From Acinetobacter suaedae (lineage in GTDB: Bacteria; Pseudomonadota; Gammaproteobacteria; Pseudomonadales; Moraxellaceae): a DNA stretch of 64,000 nt. The stretch is taken from assembly GCF_008630915.1 (NCBI RefSeq), contig NZ_CP043909.1:868001-932000 (forward strand), given 5' to 3'. The position numbers and the translations under genes are program-made. The first letter of the stretch is position 1. Every line of letters starts with the position of its first letter. The notes beneath the pieces are model-generated. The model saw nothing but the letters and a program-made list of their open reading frames with translations, had not been told where the DNA came from and did no database searches. This document shows, in pieces, positions 28,820 through 38,782 of the stretch.

Positions 28820-29959
28820 TTACTTCTTAGCTGCTTCAATAAGTTCGATGAAATGATCGAACAATGGAGCGCAATCATGTGGACCTGGGCTCGCTTCAGG
28901 GTGTCCTTGGAAGCTGAATGCAGGTTTATCAGTGCGATGAATACCTTGGTTTGTACCATCAAACAACGAACGATGTGTTACTTTTAAGTTTGAAGGTAAG
29001 GTGTTTTCATCAACTGCGAAGCCATGGTTTTGAGACGTGATCATCACTGTACCATTTTCAAGATTTTGTACAGGATGGTTTGCACCGTGGTGACCATGAT
29101 TCATTTTCATGGTCTTTGCACCAGAAGCAAGTGCTAAAATTTGGTGACCTAAACAAATACCAAATACAGGTAATGTGGTTGTATCAACAATCGTTTTAAC
29201 TGCTTCAATTGCGTAGTCACAAGCCGCTGGATCACCAGGACCGTTTGATAGGAATACACCATCTGGATTTAACGCAAGTACTTTTTCAACAGGTGTTTGT
29301 GCAGGAACGACAGTCAATTTACAACCACGGTCTGCAAGCATACGTAAGATGTTGGTTTTGACACCATAGTCGTATGCAACGACATGATATTTTAGTTCTG
29401 GTTGAGTAAAACCTTGACCTAAAGTCCAAGAACCTTCAGTCCATTCAAAACCTGTTGGGTCACAGCACTCTTTCGCAAGGTCTAAGCCATTTAAACCGCC
29501 AAACGCGCGAGCTTTAGCGATAGCTTCTTCTTCAGTAATGTTTTCACCCGCAAGGATACAACCATTTTGTGCACCTTTATCACGTAAAATACGAGTGAGT
29601 TTTCGCGTATCGATATCAGCAATAGCTACAACATTTTGTGCTTGTAAATATTCACTTAAGGATTGTTCAGAACGGAAGTTGCTATGTAATAAAGGAAGAT
29701 CACGAATAATTAAACCATTCGCCCAAACTTTATGAATGCGACCTGATTCAACGTCTTCACTATTACAGCCAGTATTTCCAATATGAGGATAAGTCAGCGT
29801 CACAAGTTGTTGCGCGTAACTTGGATCAGTCAAAATTTCTTGATAACCAGTCATGGCAGTGTTAAAAACGACTTCACCAGTCGTACTACCCGGTGCGCCA
29901 ATGGACGTTCCTTTAAAGATCGTTCCATCTGCGAGGGCTAAAATGGCGGGGGTGCTCAA
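28820..29959 (-). CDS. carA: Carbamoyl-phosphate synthase, small (glutaminase) subunit
   Basis: 379 residues. The N-terminal CarA domain is followed by a class I glutamine amidotransferase with the nucleophile in FGICLGHQ (Cys269) and the His-Glu pair in [11 protein letters not shown]. It hydrolyses glutamine and passes ammonia to CarB. The start is TTG at 29959, nine bases after AGGAG. A promoter and a terminator-like leader are present upstream, suggesting attenuation by a pyrimidine or arginine signal. Confidence 0.99.
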   Translation of the reverse strand: MSTPAILALADGTIFKGTSIGAPGSTTGEVVFNTAMTGYQEILTDPSYAQQLVTLTYPHIGNTGCNSEDVESGRIHKVWANGLIIRDLPLLHSNFRSEQSLSEYLQAQNVVAIADIDTRKLTRILRDKGAQNGCILAGENITEEEAIAKARAFGGLNGLDLAKECCDPTGFEWTEGSWTLGQGFTQPELKYHVVAYDYGVKTNILRMLADRGCKLTVVPAQTPVEKVLALNPDGVFLSNGPGDPAACDYAIEAVKTIVDTTTLPVFGICLGHQILALASGAKTMKMNHGHHGANHPVQNLENGTVMITSQNHGFAVDENTLPSNLKVTHRSLFDGTNQGIHRTDKPAFSFQGHPEASPGPHDCAPLFDHFIELIEAAKK

Positions 29960-30012
29960 ACCAAAGCTCCTGAACTAAAACCACAAAAAATAGGGCTGTA
30001 AAAAAGCGAGTA

Positions 30013-30060
30013 GACATAAAAAAAGGCAGGCTGTTTCTAAAAAAACATGCCCTCCTTTTG
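30013..30060 (-). promoter_or_regulatory. Terminator-like hairpin in the carA leader
   Basis: On the minus strand AGGGCATGTTT can pair, with small bulges, to AAACAGCCTGCCT, and a run of seven T follows. It lies between the predicted promoter and the carA start, which fits a transcription attenuator. No leader peptide is evident. Confidence 0.55.
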
Positions 30061-30087
30061 GTCTGCTCGCTTATAACTTAACAGAGC

Positions 30088-30116
30088 ATTATACGCATGA
30101 GTGAGTTAGAAGTCTA
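30088..30116 (-). promoter_or_regulatory. Predicted sigma-70 promoter of carAB
   Basis: On the minus strand TAGACT (30111-30116) is separated by 17 bases from a perfect TATAAT (30088-30093). The distance to the carA start, about 120 bases, leaves room for the leader hairpin. Confidence 0.65.
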
Positions 30117-30320
30117 TGTGTTTTAATTATTAAATACATAAATATGCAGTTTGATAGATAGTGATAAATCAAATATGGTCTATTGCTAAATATATCAATT
30201 TCATGACAGCTTGATGAGATATTATGCAAATTGTCTAACAATTTTTTAATGGTTCTTCGGCAAAGCGATTTATCTTATATTTAGCCAAAAAATCAACAAT
30301 CAATATAGAGGGGAATTAAA

Positions 30321-30863
30321 ATGGCTGAAAATCAAACTGCGTCTACTGTTGAAGATGTTAAAGAAACTGTTACGGCAAAAACTGCGAAAGCAAAAGAAAC
30401 TGTGACAGAGAAAACAGCTGAAGTGAAAGAGGCTGTTGCTGTTAAAACTGCGAAAGCAAAAGAAGTGATTGCAGAAACTCAAGAGCAAGCAAAAGAAGTG
30501 ATTGCAGAAACTCAAGAGCAAGTGAAAGAAGTGATTGCTGAGACTCAAGAAAAGATTGAGACTGAAGCAAAAGAATTGAATCAAAATATTCAAAATCAAC
30601 TTGCGCAAATCAAACAAGATCTTCTTGAACGTATTGAGGTAATTAAAACACAACTTAATTCATCTCAAGGTAACTTACTTGAATTGAAAAATGCACTTAA
30701 GACTGAGTTAAATGCTTTAATTGAAGATTTAACGAAAGTCAGTAAAGAATTGAAAGATGACATTAGCCAGATTTCAGTAAAGCACAAAGAAACTTTAGTG
30801 GGGAGCTTGAAGCGCACTAAAGAGCAAGCCGTTGAAGCTTGGAACAAAGTTCGTGCAAGCTAA
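30321..30863 (+). CDS. Helical 11-mer-repeat protein (LEA/apolipoprotein-like)
   Basis: 180 residues, mostly Ala, Glu, Lys, Gln and Val, with no signal or membrane segment. Residues about 50-85 hold three tandem 11-residue repeats (KEVIAETQEQA and variants), coded by 33-bp DNA repeats. The N-terminal third repeats KETVTAKTAKA-like units. This periodicity gives an amphipathic helix of the kind found in LEA proteins, apolipoproteins and synuclein-like proteins. The second half is a plain coiled coil ending in a basic tail. It may protect membranes or proteins in stress or coat a surface; function is not shown. GAGGGG precedes the ATG. Confidence 0.8.
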   Translation: MAENQTASTVEDVKETVTAKTAKAKETVTEKTAEVKEAVAVKTAKAKEVIAETQEQAKEVIAETQEQVKEVIAETQEKIETEAKELNQNIQNQLAQIKQDLLERIEVIKTQLNSSQGNLLELKNALKTELNALIEDLTKVSKELKDDISQISVKHKETLVGSLKRTKEQAVEAWNKVRAS

Positions 30864-30880
30864 TTGTAGTTGTTAGATTG

Positions 30881-30917
30881 AAAAAGCGAGAAAGAAATTT
30901 CTCGCTTTTTTTATGTC
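30881..30917. terminator. Terminator shared by converging genes
   Basis: A perfect 13-bp stem (30881-30893 with 30898-30910) with loop GAAA and T/A runs on both sides. Confidence 0.9.
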
Positions 30918-31452
30918 AAAATTGATGTAACCAGTCGCGTTTGTTATGAAAGTCGGCCTGAGGACTACTGTGTTGCATGGCAAAATAATGCATACCTTGT
31001 GTGGTGTTGAGTACAGCAGTTAGACCGAGATAAAGGTCAGACCATTTGAGTTGATGCTGTCGCATAAACTGGGAGAGATCAAGACTGACATTCAAACCAT
31101 AATGTGTGCGCTGTAAATGGTTTAGCTCAATATCCTTGGCAGCGATAGGCGGCATATCTTCTGGAAAACGATATTCTTCAAATTGATAAGCTTGCCAAGC
31201 TTGAGAAGGGGAAAGATTAATTTCTCTATAGAAATCCTCATCTTTCACACCTATAAAAATTTCAAAACATGTGTTTTCCCATAGGAAGTCATGGCGTGGG
31301 TGCGCAGTAACTTGATCTGGGTAAATTAAAAATTGATTTGGGTCACGAACCCAAAAGCCAACATTCAAGGTTGCTGGCGTTTGTTGCTCAATCGCTCCAA
31401 CCACCGTAATGGCACTAAAGCGATCAAAAGCAGACAGTTCATAACTTGCCAT
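30916..31452 (-). CDS. DOMON-like domain protein
   Basis: 178 residues of beta-sandwich character: NVGFWVRDPNQFLIYP, ENTCFEIFIGV, REINLSPSQAWQAYQFEEYR and YFAMQHSSPQADFHNKRDW. This matches the stand-alone DOMON-like proteins of proteobacteria, related to heme- or sugar-binding folds. It has no signal peptide, so it is probably cytoplasmic. The gene follows yhbY by five bases and is likely co-transcribed. Ligand unknown. Confidence 0.8.
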   Translation of the reverse strand: MASYELSAFDRFSAITVVGAIEQQTPATLNVGFWVRDPNQFLIYPDQVTAHPRHDFLWENTCFEIFIGVKDEDFYREINLSPSQAWQAYQFEEYRFPEDMPPIAAKDIELNHLQRTHYGLNVSLDLSQFMRQHQLKWSDLYLGLTAVLNTTQGMHYFAMQHSSPQADFHNKRDWLHQF

Positions 31453-31457
31453 AGTGA

Positions 31458-31784
31458 TTACTTATTACTTAAATGAGCAAAACGGACTAAGTTTGAAAGG
31501 TGTTGGTTTTGTTTTGCTGCTTTTTTATAAAGCAAAACAATTTTACCGATTTTTTGTACAGCTTCAGCACCTGTTGCTTCAACAATCGCATCAATCACTG
31601 CGGCACGGGCATCACGATCTTCGCCAGCAATTTTAACTTTAATCAGCTCATGGTCATTCAGCGCACGTTGAGCTTCCTCAATAACACTTTCTGTAAGACC
31701 TTGACCGCCAATCATAACTACAGGGTTTAGTGCATGACCAATTTGACGTAAACGTTTACGTTCATGGATAGATAAAGCCGCCAT
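31458..31784 (-). CDS. yhbY: CRS1-YhbY domain RNA-binding protein
   Basis: 108 residues. It shows the CRM fold with KRLRQIGHALNPVVMIGGQGLTES and the GxxG-type loop region, then KVKIAGEDRDARAAV and KIGKIVLLYK. YhbY associates with pre-50S ribosomal subunits and helps assembly. It lies back to back with rlmE, as is common in gammaproteobacteria. Confidence 0.95.
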   Translation of the reverse strand: MAALSIHERKRLRQIGHALNPVVMIGGQGLTESVIEEAQRALNDHELIKVKIAGEDRDARAAVIDAIVEATGAEAVQKIGKIVLLYKKAAKQNQHLSNLVRFAHLSNK

Positions 31785-32049
31785 TAAAAATACCTGATTC
31801 GAAAAACGACCTAGTATAGCAAAACTTGGTTGCGCTTGCGGAATTTTAATTGATGCTTTATTTGGATAAAAAGACCAAGGCTATTTTGTTTATAAAGCTT
31901 TTAACTTGAGGAAATCTGCGTTGATTTCTTCAATCACGATAATCAAAAAAATCTGTAAAAGATCGTATGAACGAAGTGGAGTAATACTGTAATCAACATA
32001 ATTTTCACGTACAATGACCAATCAGAAGTTTTTTGAAATTTAGTGAGTT

Positions 32050-32700
32050 ATGGCGACACGCATTACCAATCAAAAATTGTCGAAAAGCAGTCGTGCATGG
32101 ATGAGAGAGCACTTAGATGATCCTTTTGTAAAAAAAGCACAGAAGGAGGGTTATCGTGCACGTGCAGCTTATAAACTGCTTGAAATCCAAGAAAAATATA
32201 AAATGATTAAACCTGGTATGACGGTTGTGGATTTAGGTGCAGCTCCTGGAAGTTGGTCTCAAATCGCAGGTAAACTGGTCGGCTCGAATGGTCTCGTAAT
32301 TGCATCCGATATTTTAGAAATGGATGCACTTCCAGATGTCACTTTTTTACAGGGTGATTTCCGTGAGGAAGAAGTTTTCGAAAAATTGTTAAATATTTTA
32401 AATGGACGTCAAGTAGACGTTGTAATTTCGGATATGGCCCCCAATACATCAGGTAATAGGGCTGTTGATCAACCACGTCAAATTTATTTGTGTGAATTGG
32501 CTTTGGACTTTGCTCAAAAAGTACTTGGACCGAATGGACAGTTTGTAGTTAAGGTGTTCCAAGGTTCTGGTTTTGATGAGTTTAGAAAGCAAGTGGTCGA
32601 TAGTTTTGATGTATTAAAGACAGCAAAACCTGCGGCATCCCGTGCTCGATCAAAAGAGGTTTTTTTGATTGGTCAAGGTCGCAAGAAAGCGTTGCGATAA
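32050..32700 (+). CDS. rlmE: 23S rRNA (uridine-2'-O)-methyltransferase RlmE
   Basis: 216 residues. The SAM-binding motif [20 protein letters not shown] and the K-D-K-E catalytic set ([35 protein letters not shown]) are present. It methylates U2552 in the A-loop of 23S rRNA. FtsH follows after 137 bases, the conserved order. Confidence 0.98.
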   Translation: MATRITNQKLSKSSRAWMREHLDDPFVKKAQKEGYRARAAYKLLEIQEKYKMIKPGMTVVDLGAAPGSWSQIAGKLVGSNGLVIASDILEMDALPDVTFLQGDFREEEVFEKLLNILNGRQVDVVISDMAPNTSGNRAVDQPRQIYLCELALDFAQKVLGPNGQFVVKVFQGSGFDEFRKQVVDSFDVLKTAKPAASRARSKEVFLIGQGRKKALR

Positions 32701-32837
32701 AAAGTATACTTGCCAAGTTGCTAAAAATTGTGCATTTTGTACCTTTTAAGTTTTTTGTAACGCAAATCCATTGCTGTTTTTGTGAAGGTCAGCCAAGATT
32801 AGGTATGATCAAATTAGATTGATATGGGAATAAAGCC

Positions 32838-34733
32838 TTGAGCGATTACTTCAAGAATGCCGTATTGTGGCTCGTCATACTCGGTGTTCTGATTTTGATT
32901 TTTAGCAACGTCAGTGACCGAAATAAACCTGCGGCGATGAAATATTCCGATTTCGTTGCAGCGGTGAATGCTGGACAAATTAAACAAGTTACGATTGATG
33001 GTTTAAATATCAGTGGTGAGAAAACAGATAACTCTTCATTTGAGACTGTTCGTCCACAAGTAGAAGACACTCAGTTGCTACCAAGCTTGAACAAGCACAA
33101 TGTCGTAGTTGAAGGTATTGCACCACAACGCCAAGGCATTTTGATGCAACTTCTCATTGCAAGTTTCCCTATTTTATTAATTATTTTGTTGTTCATGTTC
33201 TTTATGCGCAACATGGGTGGGGGAGCCGGTGGAAAAAATGGTCCAATGAGTTTTGGTAAATCAAAAGCAAAAATGCTGTCTGAAGACCAAATCAAAGTGA
33301 CCTTTACCGATGTTGCTGGTTGTGATGAAGCTAAACAAGAAGTGGTTGAGATCGTTGACTTCTTAAAAGATCCTGCCAAATTCAAGCGCCTTGGAGCAAC
33401 TATTCCACGTGGTGTATTGATGGTAGGTCCTCCTGGTACAGGTAAGACTTTATTAGCAAAAGCAATCGCAGGTGAAGCCAAAGTTCCTTTCTTTAGTATT
33501 TCTGGTTCTGACTTCGTAGAAATGTTTGTCGGTGTGGGTGCTTCGCGTGTTCGTGATATGTTTGAACAAGCTAAACGTAATGCACCGTGTATTATCTTCA
33601 TCGATGAGATTGATGCTGTTGGTCGTCATCGTGGTTCAGGTACCGGTGGTGGTCATGATGAACGTGAGCAAACCTTAAACCAAATGCTTGTTGAAATGGA
33701 TGGTTTTGAAGGCAATGAAGGCGTTATTGTGATTGCAGCAACCAACCGTGTTGACGTATTAGATAAAGCATTACTTCGTCCTGGACGTTTTGACCGTCAA
33801 GTGATGGTTGGTTTACCTGATATTCGTGGTCGTGAGCAAATCCTCAATGTACATTTGAAGAAGTTACCATCTGTTACTGGTGTGGATGTTAAGATCCTTG
33901 CACGTGGTACACCTGGTTTTTCTGGTGCACAATTGGCAAACCTCGTCAATGAAGCTGCATTATTTGCTGCTCGCCGTAATAAAAACACGGTGGATATGCA
34001 TGATTTTGAAGATGCAAAAGACAAGATCTACATGGGACCTGAGCGTAAATCAATGGTGATTCGTGAAGAAGAACGCCGTGCAACAGCGTACCATGAAGCA
34101 GGTCATGCGATTGTTGCTGAGATCTTACCGGGTACTGATCCTGTGCATAAAGTAACGATTATGCCACGTGGTTGGGCATTGGGTGTCACTTGGCAGCTTC
34201 CTGAACAGGATCAAACCAGTCACTATAAAGACAAGATGTTAAATGAACTATCTATCTTGTTTGGTGGGCGTATTGCTGAAGAAATCTTCATTAATCAAAT
34301 GTCAACTGGTGCATCAAATGACTTTGAGCGTGCGACAAAAATGGCACGTGCAATGGTCACTAAGTACGGTATGTCTGATGCGCTTGGTGTCATGGTTTAT
34401 GAAGATGAGAATCACAATGGCTTCTTTGGTAACGTTGGTAGTCGTACTATTTCTGAAGCAACTCAACAGAAAGTGGATGAAGAAGTTCGTCGTATTCTTG
34501 ATCAGCAATACAAAGTTGCACGTGATATCTTAGAAAACAACCAAGAAATTGCACATGCGATGGTAAAAGCGTTGATGGAATGGGAAACCATTGATCGTGA
34601 CCAAATCCGTGACATCATGGAAGGTCGTGAACCACAACCACCAAAAGTCTATGTTGCTGAGAATCCTGTGGCTGATTTTGAACCACCGAAAGATGGTCCA
34701 TCTACACCACCACCATTGCCAGCGATGAGCTAA
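32838..34733 (+). CDS. ftsH: ATP-dependent zinc metalloprotease FtsH
   Basis: 631 residues. Two membrane helices (about 7-24 and 101-123) flank a small periplasmic domain. The AAA domain has Walker A GPPGTGKT (197-204), Walker B IIFIDE (252-257) and a second region of homology ending in RPGRFDRQ. The protease site is HEAGH (419-423). It degrades misfolded membrane proteins and regulators such as LpxC. The start is TTG at 32838 with GGGA upstream; a terminator follows the stop. Confidence 0.99.
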   Translation: MSDYFKNAVLWLVILGVLILIFSNVSDRNKPAAMKYSDFVAAVNAGQIKQVTIDGLNISGEKTDNSSFETVRPQVEDTQLLPSLNKHNVVVEGIAPQRQGILMQLLIASFPILLIILLFMFFMRNMGGGAGGKNGPMSFGKSKAKMLSEDQIKVTFTDVAGCDEAKQEVVEIVDFLKDPAKFKRLGATIPRGVLMVGPPGTGKTLLAKAIAGEAKVPFFSISGSDFVEMFVGVGASRVRDMFEQAKRNAPCIIFIDEIDAVGRHRGSGTGGGHDEREQTLNQMLVEMDGFEGNEGVIVIAATNRVDVLDKALLRPGRFDRQVMVGLPDIRGREQILNVHLKKLPSVTGVDVKILARGTPGFSGAQLANLVNEAALFAARRNKNTVDMHDFEDAKDKIYMGPERKSMVIREEERRATAYHEAGHAIVAEILPGTDPVHKVTIMPRGWALGVTWQLPEQDQTSHYKDKMLNELSILFGGRIAEEIFINQMSTGASNDFERATKMARAMVTKYGMSDALGVMVYEDENHNGFFGNVGSRTISEATQQKVDEEVRRILDQQYKVARDILENNQEIAHAMVKALMEWETIDRDQIRDIMEGREPQPPKVYVAENPVADFEPPKDGPSTPPPLPAMS

Positions 34734-34750
34734 TGTAGCGATCCAATATA

Positions 34751-34777
34751 AGAGCGACTTCGGTCGCTCTTTTTTTG
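34751..34777 (+). terminator. Terminator of ftsH
   Basis: An 8-bp stem agagcgac/gtcgctct with a TTCG tetraloop and seven T. Confidence 0.92.
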
Positions 34778-34866
34778 TTTAACTTTTCGATGAAGCTGAA
34801 AATAAATCAACTTTGAGTAGGTGGCTGTCTTGGTAAGATAGTCTGATTAAAATGTGGAGAGTTTTG

Positions 34867-35730
34867 ATGCAGTTAATGCCATTACCACAATCTCAATTAA
34901 GCTGTGGACGTTTTACTTTAGATTTATCCCAGCCACAGATTATGGGTATTTTGAATGTTACACCTGATTCATTTAGTGATGGTGGATTGCATTATCAAAA
35001 AGACCAAGCGATTCAACGTGCTATACAAATGATGGAAGATGGTGCAAGTATCATCGATATTGGAGGAGAGTCAACACGTCCAAATGCATCCCCTGTTGCA
35101 GTCGAAGAGGAAATTCGCCGTGTAATACCTGTTGTTGAGGCGCTATCTCGATATGACGTGGTGATGTCGATTGATACCAGTCAGCCAGAGGTGATACGAG
35201 CCGCTATACAAGCTGGTGCTCATATCTGGAATGATGTGCGTGCTTTAACACGTCCTCATGCATTGGAAACTGCAAGTGAGCTTAATATTCCTGTGATATT
35301 GATGCATATGCGCGGTGAACCAACCAATATGAACCAATTAGATCAATATCATGATGTAACTGAAGATGTGATGCTTGAGTTACAACAACGACTTGATCAA
35401 GCCTTAGCAGTTGGAATAAGAAAAGAAAATATTATTATTGATCCAGGTTTTGGTTTTGCTAAAAATGCCCAACAGAACTTTCAACTGTTGAATGAGTTTT
35501 GGAAGCTAAATCAGATGGGCTATCCCATCTTATCTGGGCTATCTCGTAAACGTTTTATTGGTGAGGCGTTAAATGGTGTACCTGCACCAGAACGTGCGGT
35601 AGGAAGCGTGATGGGACATATGTTGAGTATTCAGCAGGGGGCAAGCATTGTTCGGGTACATGATGTGAAAGCGACCCATGATGCGATCAATGTATGGAAA
35701 ATGATGCAAAAAAATTCGGGGCGTGGTTGA
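34867..35730 (+). CDS. folP: Dihydropteroate synthase
   Basis: 287 residues from the ATG at 34867, which has GGAGAG seven bases upstream; an in-frame ATG at 34852 overlaps that ribosome site. Signatures are GILNVTPDSFSDGG and DIGGESTRPNA, the pterin site region DPGFGFAKN and the loop SGLSRKRFIG. It joins dihydropterin pyrophosphate to p-aminobenzoate in folate synthesis and is the sulfonamide target. Confidence 0.98.
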   Translation: MQLMPLPQSQLSCGRFTLDLSQPQIMGILNVTPDSFSDGGLHYQKDQAIQRAIQMMEDGASIIDIGGESTRPNASPVAVEEEIRRVIPVVEALSRYDVVMSIDTSQPEVIRAAIQAGAHIWNDVRALTRPHALETASELNIPVILMHMRGEPTNMNQLDQYHDVTEDVMLELQQRLDQALAVGIRKENIIIDPGFGFAKNAQQNFQLLNEFWKLNQMGYPILSGLSRKRFIGEALNGVPAPERAVGSVMGHMLSIQQGASIVRVHDVKATHDAINVWKMMQKNSGRG

Positions 35731-35842
35731 AGTTTCAACAGATCTTAAATCGTATAGGCAAGTTAATCGCATTGGCCATGCTATTGACTTGCTGGGTTAG
35801 ATTAAATATAACAAAACTATAACTGGGTTGAGTGAAATAAAA

Positions 35843-36601
35843 ATGGAAAATAAAACAATAACATATAAAAGATTATGGGTTTTTGCATTCATTCTGAGTT
35901 TAGGGTTTGTCATTTCAGCTGCGGTAATGGGATATTCACTCAAACAGTTTAATAGCACAAAAAATTCAATTACAGTCAAAGGATTAGCTGAAAAACCAAT
36001 TCAGGCAGATTCAGCACGTTGGGAAATTCATTTACAAACAAATAACACCTCAAATACGGTTGCGGAAGCTTATCAATTACTTGATGAGCAGATGAAAGCT
36101 GTGCAAAAGTTTTTTGTTGATCGTGGATTTAAAAAGGAAGATTTGCAGTTAGGCAATAAAAGCTCTCAATCTTATTATGAAGATGTTGAATTTGGTGATG
36201 GCAGAAGCAAACGGGAATTTAAAGGCTATATTGCAATGCAAACAATAGTCTTGAATAGTCAAGATATTGCAAAGATTGAGAATGCTGCCAAAGATACCTA
36301 TTTACTCGATGAAAAGGGAATTAGCATTCAGCAGCGACCAGACTATTTGGTCTCCAATTTAGAAGAAATAAAAATGTCGCTAATTGCCAATGCAACCCAA
36401 AATGCCTATCTACGTGCGAATGAGTTTGCAAAGGTTGGTAGCGTTAAAGTAGGCGCTATGCGTTCAGCCAGTCAGGGTGCTTTCTATATTCTGCCAGAGA
36501 GTGGCTCAGATAGTGATAGTGATTATGGTGGGGCTTATGATAAAACGACAATTAACAAAATTGCTCGTGTTGTGGTGACTATTAATTATGCGATTGAATG
36601 A
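35843..36601 (+). CDS. SIMPL-domain membrane-anchored protein
   Basis: 252 residues from the ATG at 35843; a TTG at 35828 in frame is the alternative. One N-terminal membrane helix (about 9-32, FAFILSLGFVISAAVMG) precedes a periplasmic SIMPL domain (SITVKGLAEKPIQADSARWEI, VQKFFVDRGFKKEDLQL, ANEFAKVGSVKVGAMRSASQ, IARVVVTINYAIE). Family members are envelope or stress proteins (YggE/BP26 type) whose activity is poorly defined. A Ser/Asp-rich loop occurs near the end. Confidence 0.88.
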   Translation: MENKTITYKRLWVFAFILSLGFVISAAVMGYSLKQFNSTKNSITVKGLAEKPIQADSARWEIHLQTNNTSNTVAEAYQLLDEQMKAVQKFFVDRGFKKEDLQLGNKSSQSYYEDVEFGDGRSKREFKGYIAMQTIVLNSQDIAKIENAAKDTYLLDEKGISIQQRPDYLVSNLEEIKMSLIANATQNAYLRANEFAKVGSVKVGAMRSASQGAFYILPESGSDSDSDYGGAYDKTTINKIARVVVTINYAIE

Positions 36602-36719
36602 TTAAGTTAAAAAAAATATTGAAGATCAATTTGAATATGGTGTCTTTTTATTTTCTACATAAAATAATTTGAATTATACCGTATGTTTGGAAACACAATA
36701 AAATTAGGAATATGACTAA

Positions 36720-38330
36720 ATGCGGCATTCAGCAAAAATATTGACCTTGAGTGTACTCAGTTTTGTAGTGATAGGATGTAGTTATCCTGTTCAACAGCAT
36801 AGCATTCAAACAAGCGATGTCATTATGCCAGCACCTATTGCTGCGCGGAGTCATATTGCACATCAAGCAGCTTATAATGCTGTGATGCCTACAATGGAAA
36901 GACCACGTCTAGAACAAGATACTGAAAAGTATCAAAAAAATGAGGTTAATCCAGTTCATCGTGTTACAGATCAGGCAGTTTCAACATTTAGTATAGATGT
37001 GGATACGGGAAGTTACACCAATACGCGTCGATTCTTAAACGATGGTCGATTACCACCTGTTGATGCAGTGCGAATTGAAGAGATGATTAATTATTTTGAT
37101 TATCAATATCCACAGCCAAATGGTGTACATCCATTTTCTGTTACCAGTGAGACAGTTGATTCCCCTTGGAAAGAAAATGCAAAACTGATTCGAATTGGTA
37201 TTCAAGCAAAAGATCTTGCACTTCAACAATTACCACCTGCGAATTTGGTTTTTTTGGTGGATGTTTCTGGCAGTATGAGTGCTGCTGATAAATTACCTTT
37301 AGTGAAACAAACTTTGCGAATATTGACTGAACAATTAAGAGCACAAGATAAAGTCACGATCATTACCTATGCGAGTGGTGAAAAGTTGGTGCTTGAACCG
37401 ACGTCTGGCGAACAAAAAGAAAAGATCTTGGCTGTGATTAATGGTTTACGTGCTCGCGGAGCAACAGCTGGTGAACAAGCAATTCAATTGGCATATAAAC
37501 AAGCTGAAAAAGCTTTTGTCAAAAATGGAATTAATCGAATTTTATTGGCGACAGATGGTGATTTTAATGTTGGTATTACTGATTTCAGTACCTTAAAAGG
37601 GATGGTGGCTGAAAAACGTAAAAGTGGAATTTCTCTAACGACATTGGGTTTTGGCACGGGCAATTATAATGAACAGCTCATGGAACAACTAGCCGATGCT
37701 GGAGATGGGAACTACAGCTATATTGATAATAAAAATGAAGCAAAGAAAGTGGTACAACGGCAACTTTCTTCTACGCTTGCCACTGTTGCACAAGATGTCA
37801 AAATTCAAGTGGAGTTTAACCCTGCGACCGTAAAAGAATATCGTTTAGTAGGTTATGAAAATCGTATGTTGAAGCAAGAAGATTTTAACAACGATCAGGT
37901 TGATGCTGGAGATATTGGGGCTGGACATAATGTCACTGCACTATATGAAATTATTCCTGTTGGTCAACAAGGTTGGCTCAACGATTCACGTTATCAAACC
38001 TCAGTTAAAATAGACAGTACGAAAAAATCCGAATATGCCTTTGTGAATCTACGTTATAAGTTGCCGAATCAAGAGAAGAGTATTTTGTTGAATCAGCCAA
38101 TAAAAGTAGGGAGTAAAACACTTGCTCAAGCGCATGGAGATACTCGTTTTGCCGTGGCTGTAGCGGCTTATGCTCAGCAATTAAAAGGTGGACAATATAA
38201 TGGCTCAATGGGGTGGGATCAAATTATTCAGTTGGCGCAGCAATCGTCAAAACCAGATCCTTATCAGATGAGAGAAGAGTTTATTGAACTTGCTAAAATT
38301 GCAAAGAGTTTAAGTGCAAACAAAGATTAA
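36720..38330 (+). CDS. VWA-domain lipoprotein, YfbK-like
   Basis: 536 residues. The lipobox is MRHSAKILTLSVLSFVVIGC (Cys20). A von Willebrand N-terminal region (TFSIDVDTGSYTNTRRFLNDG) precedes the VWA domain with MIDAS motif DVSGSMS, threonine in GARGATAGEQA-like loop and ATDGDFNVG. The C-terminal DUF3520-like part ends in REEFIELAKIAKSL. Homologues are outer-membrane or periplasmic lipoproteins of unknown role. It is followed by a terminator. Confidence 0.92.
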   Translation: MRHSAKILTLSVLSFVVIGCSYPVQQHSIQTSDVIMPAPIAARSHIAHQAAYNAVMPTMERPRLEQDTEKYQKNEVNPVHRVTDQAVSTFSIDVDTGSYTNTRRFLNDGRLPPVDAVRIEEMINYFDYQYPQPNGVHPFSVTSETVDSPWKENAKLIRIGIQAKDLALQQLPPANLVFLVDVSGSMSAADKLPLVKQTLRILTEQLRAQDKVTIITYASGEKLVLEPTSGEQKEKILAVINGLRARGATAGEQAIQLAYKQAEKAFVKNGINRILLATDGDFNVGITDFSTLKGMVAEKRKSGISLTTLGFGTGNYNEQLMEQLADAGDGNYSYIDNKNEAKKVVQRQLSSTLATVAQDVKIQVEFNPATVKEYRLVGYENRMLKQEDFNNDQVDAGDIGAGHNVTALYEIIPVGQQGWLNDSRYQTSVKIDSTKKSEYAFVNLRYKLPNQEKSILLNQPIKVGSKTLAQAHGDTRFAVAVAAYAQQLKGGQYNGSMGWDQIIQLAQQSSKPDPYQMREEFIELAKIAKSLSANKD

Positions 38331-38343
38331 CTTTTTACAGTGG

Positions 38344-38368
38344 GCGGTCGGAAAGACCGCTTTTTTTT
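38344..38368 (+). terminator. Terminator of the VWA lipoprotein gene
   Basis: Stem gcggtc/gaccgc with a five-base loop and eight T, 13 bases after the stop. Confidence 0.9.
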
Positions 38369-38437
38369 ATGCCTAAATATCGTGATTTATGCCGGAGTAT
38401 GTTATAAGCAAGGCGTTTTATTGGCATATGATTTTTT

Positions 38438-38752
38438 ATGTTTGAAAATTTACTTCTCCCGATGTTTGACGACGCATATTATCCCGATATTTTGGTTGCA
38501 GAAGTCAAACAACATATTCAACAGTTTGCAAAAAAAGTGGGGCGCACAGATTTATCTGAGTCTGAAATCTATCGTTTTGCTCATCAAACCATGATTGAAA
38601 TTAATGAAATGAAGCCGCAATTTGAAGATCTAGACTCGAGTTTGGATGATACGGCAGCGGATTATATTGCTGAAGCTATGATGATGGTAGTGCAAGATGT
38701 TGGGCATTTAGAAATTGAAATGGAAGAATTAATTGCAAATCGAGAGTGGTGA
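38438..38752 (+). CDS. DUF5713-like small protein
   Basis: 104 residues, acidic and helical, with the opening LLPMFDDAYYPDILVAEVKQ that resembles the DUF5713 family (MYEDxYFPxxLV pattern). The later part is EINEMKPQFEDLDSSLDD. No enzyme motif is visible. Its 3' end overlaps a small inverted repeat (cgagagt with actctcg) shared with the convergent gene's 3' flank. Confidence 0.72.
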   Translation: MFENLLLPMFDDAYYPDILVAEVKQHIQQFAKKVGRTDLSESEIYRFAHQTMIEINEMKPQFEDLDSSLDDTAADYIAEAMMMVVQDVGHLEIEMEELIANREW

Positions 38753-38782
38753 TATATCACTCTCGACGACTTGGCTAAGTCA

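Noticed and set aside
38745..38767. Terminator at the end of the DUF5713-like gene
   Set aside because: The inverted repeat is clear but overlaps the stop codon and has no T-run on either side.
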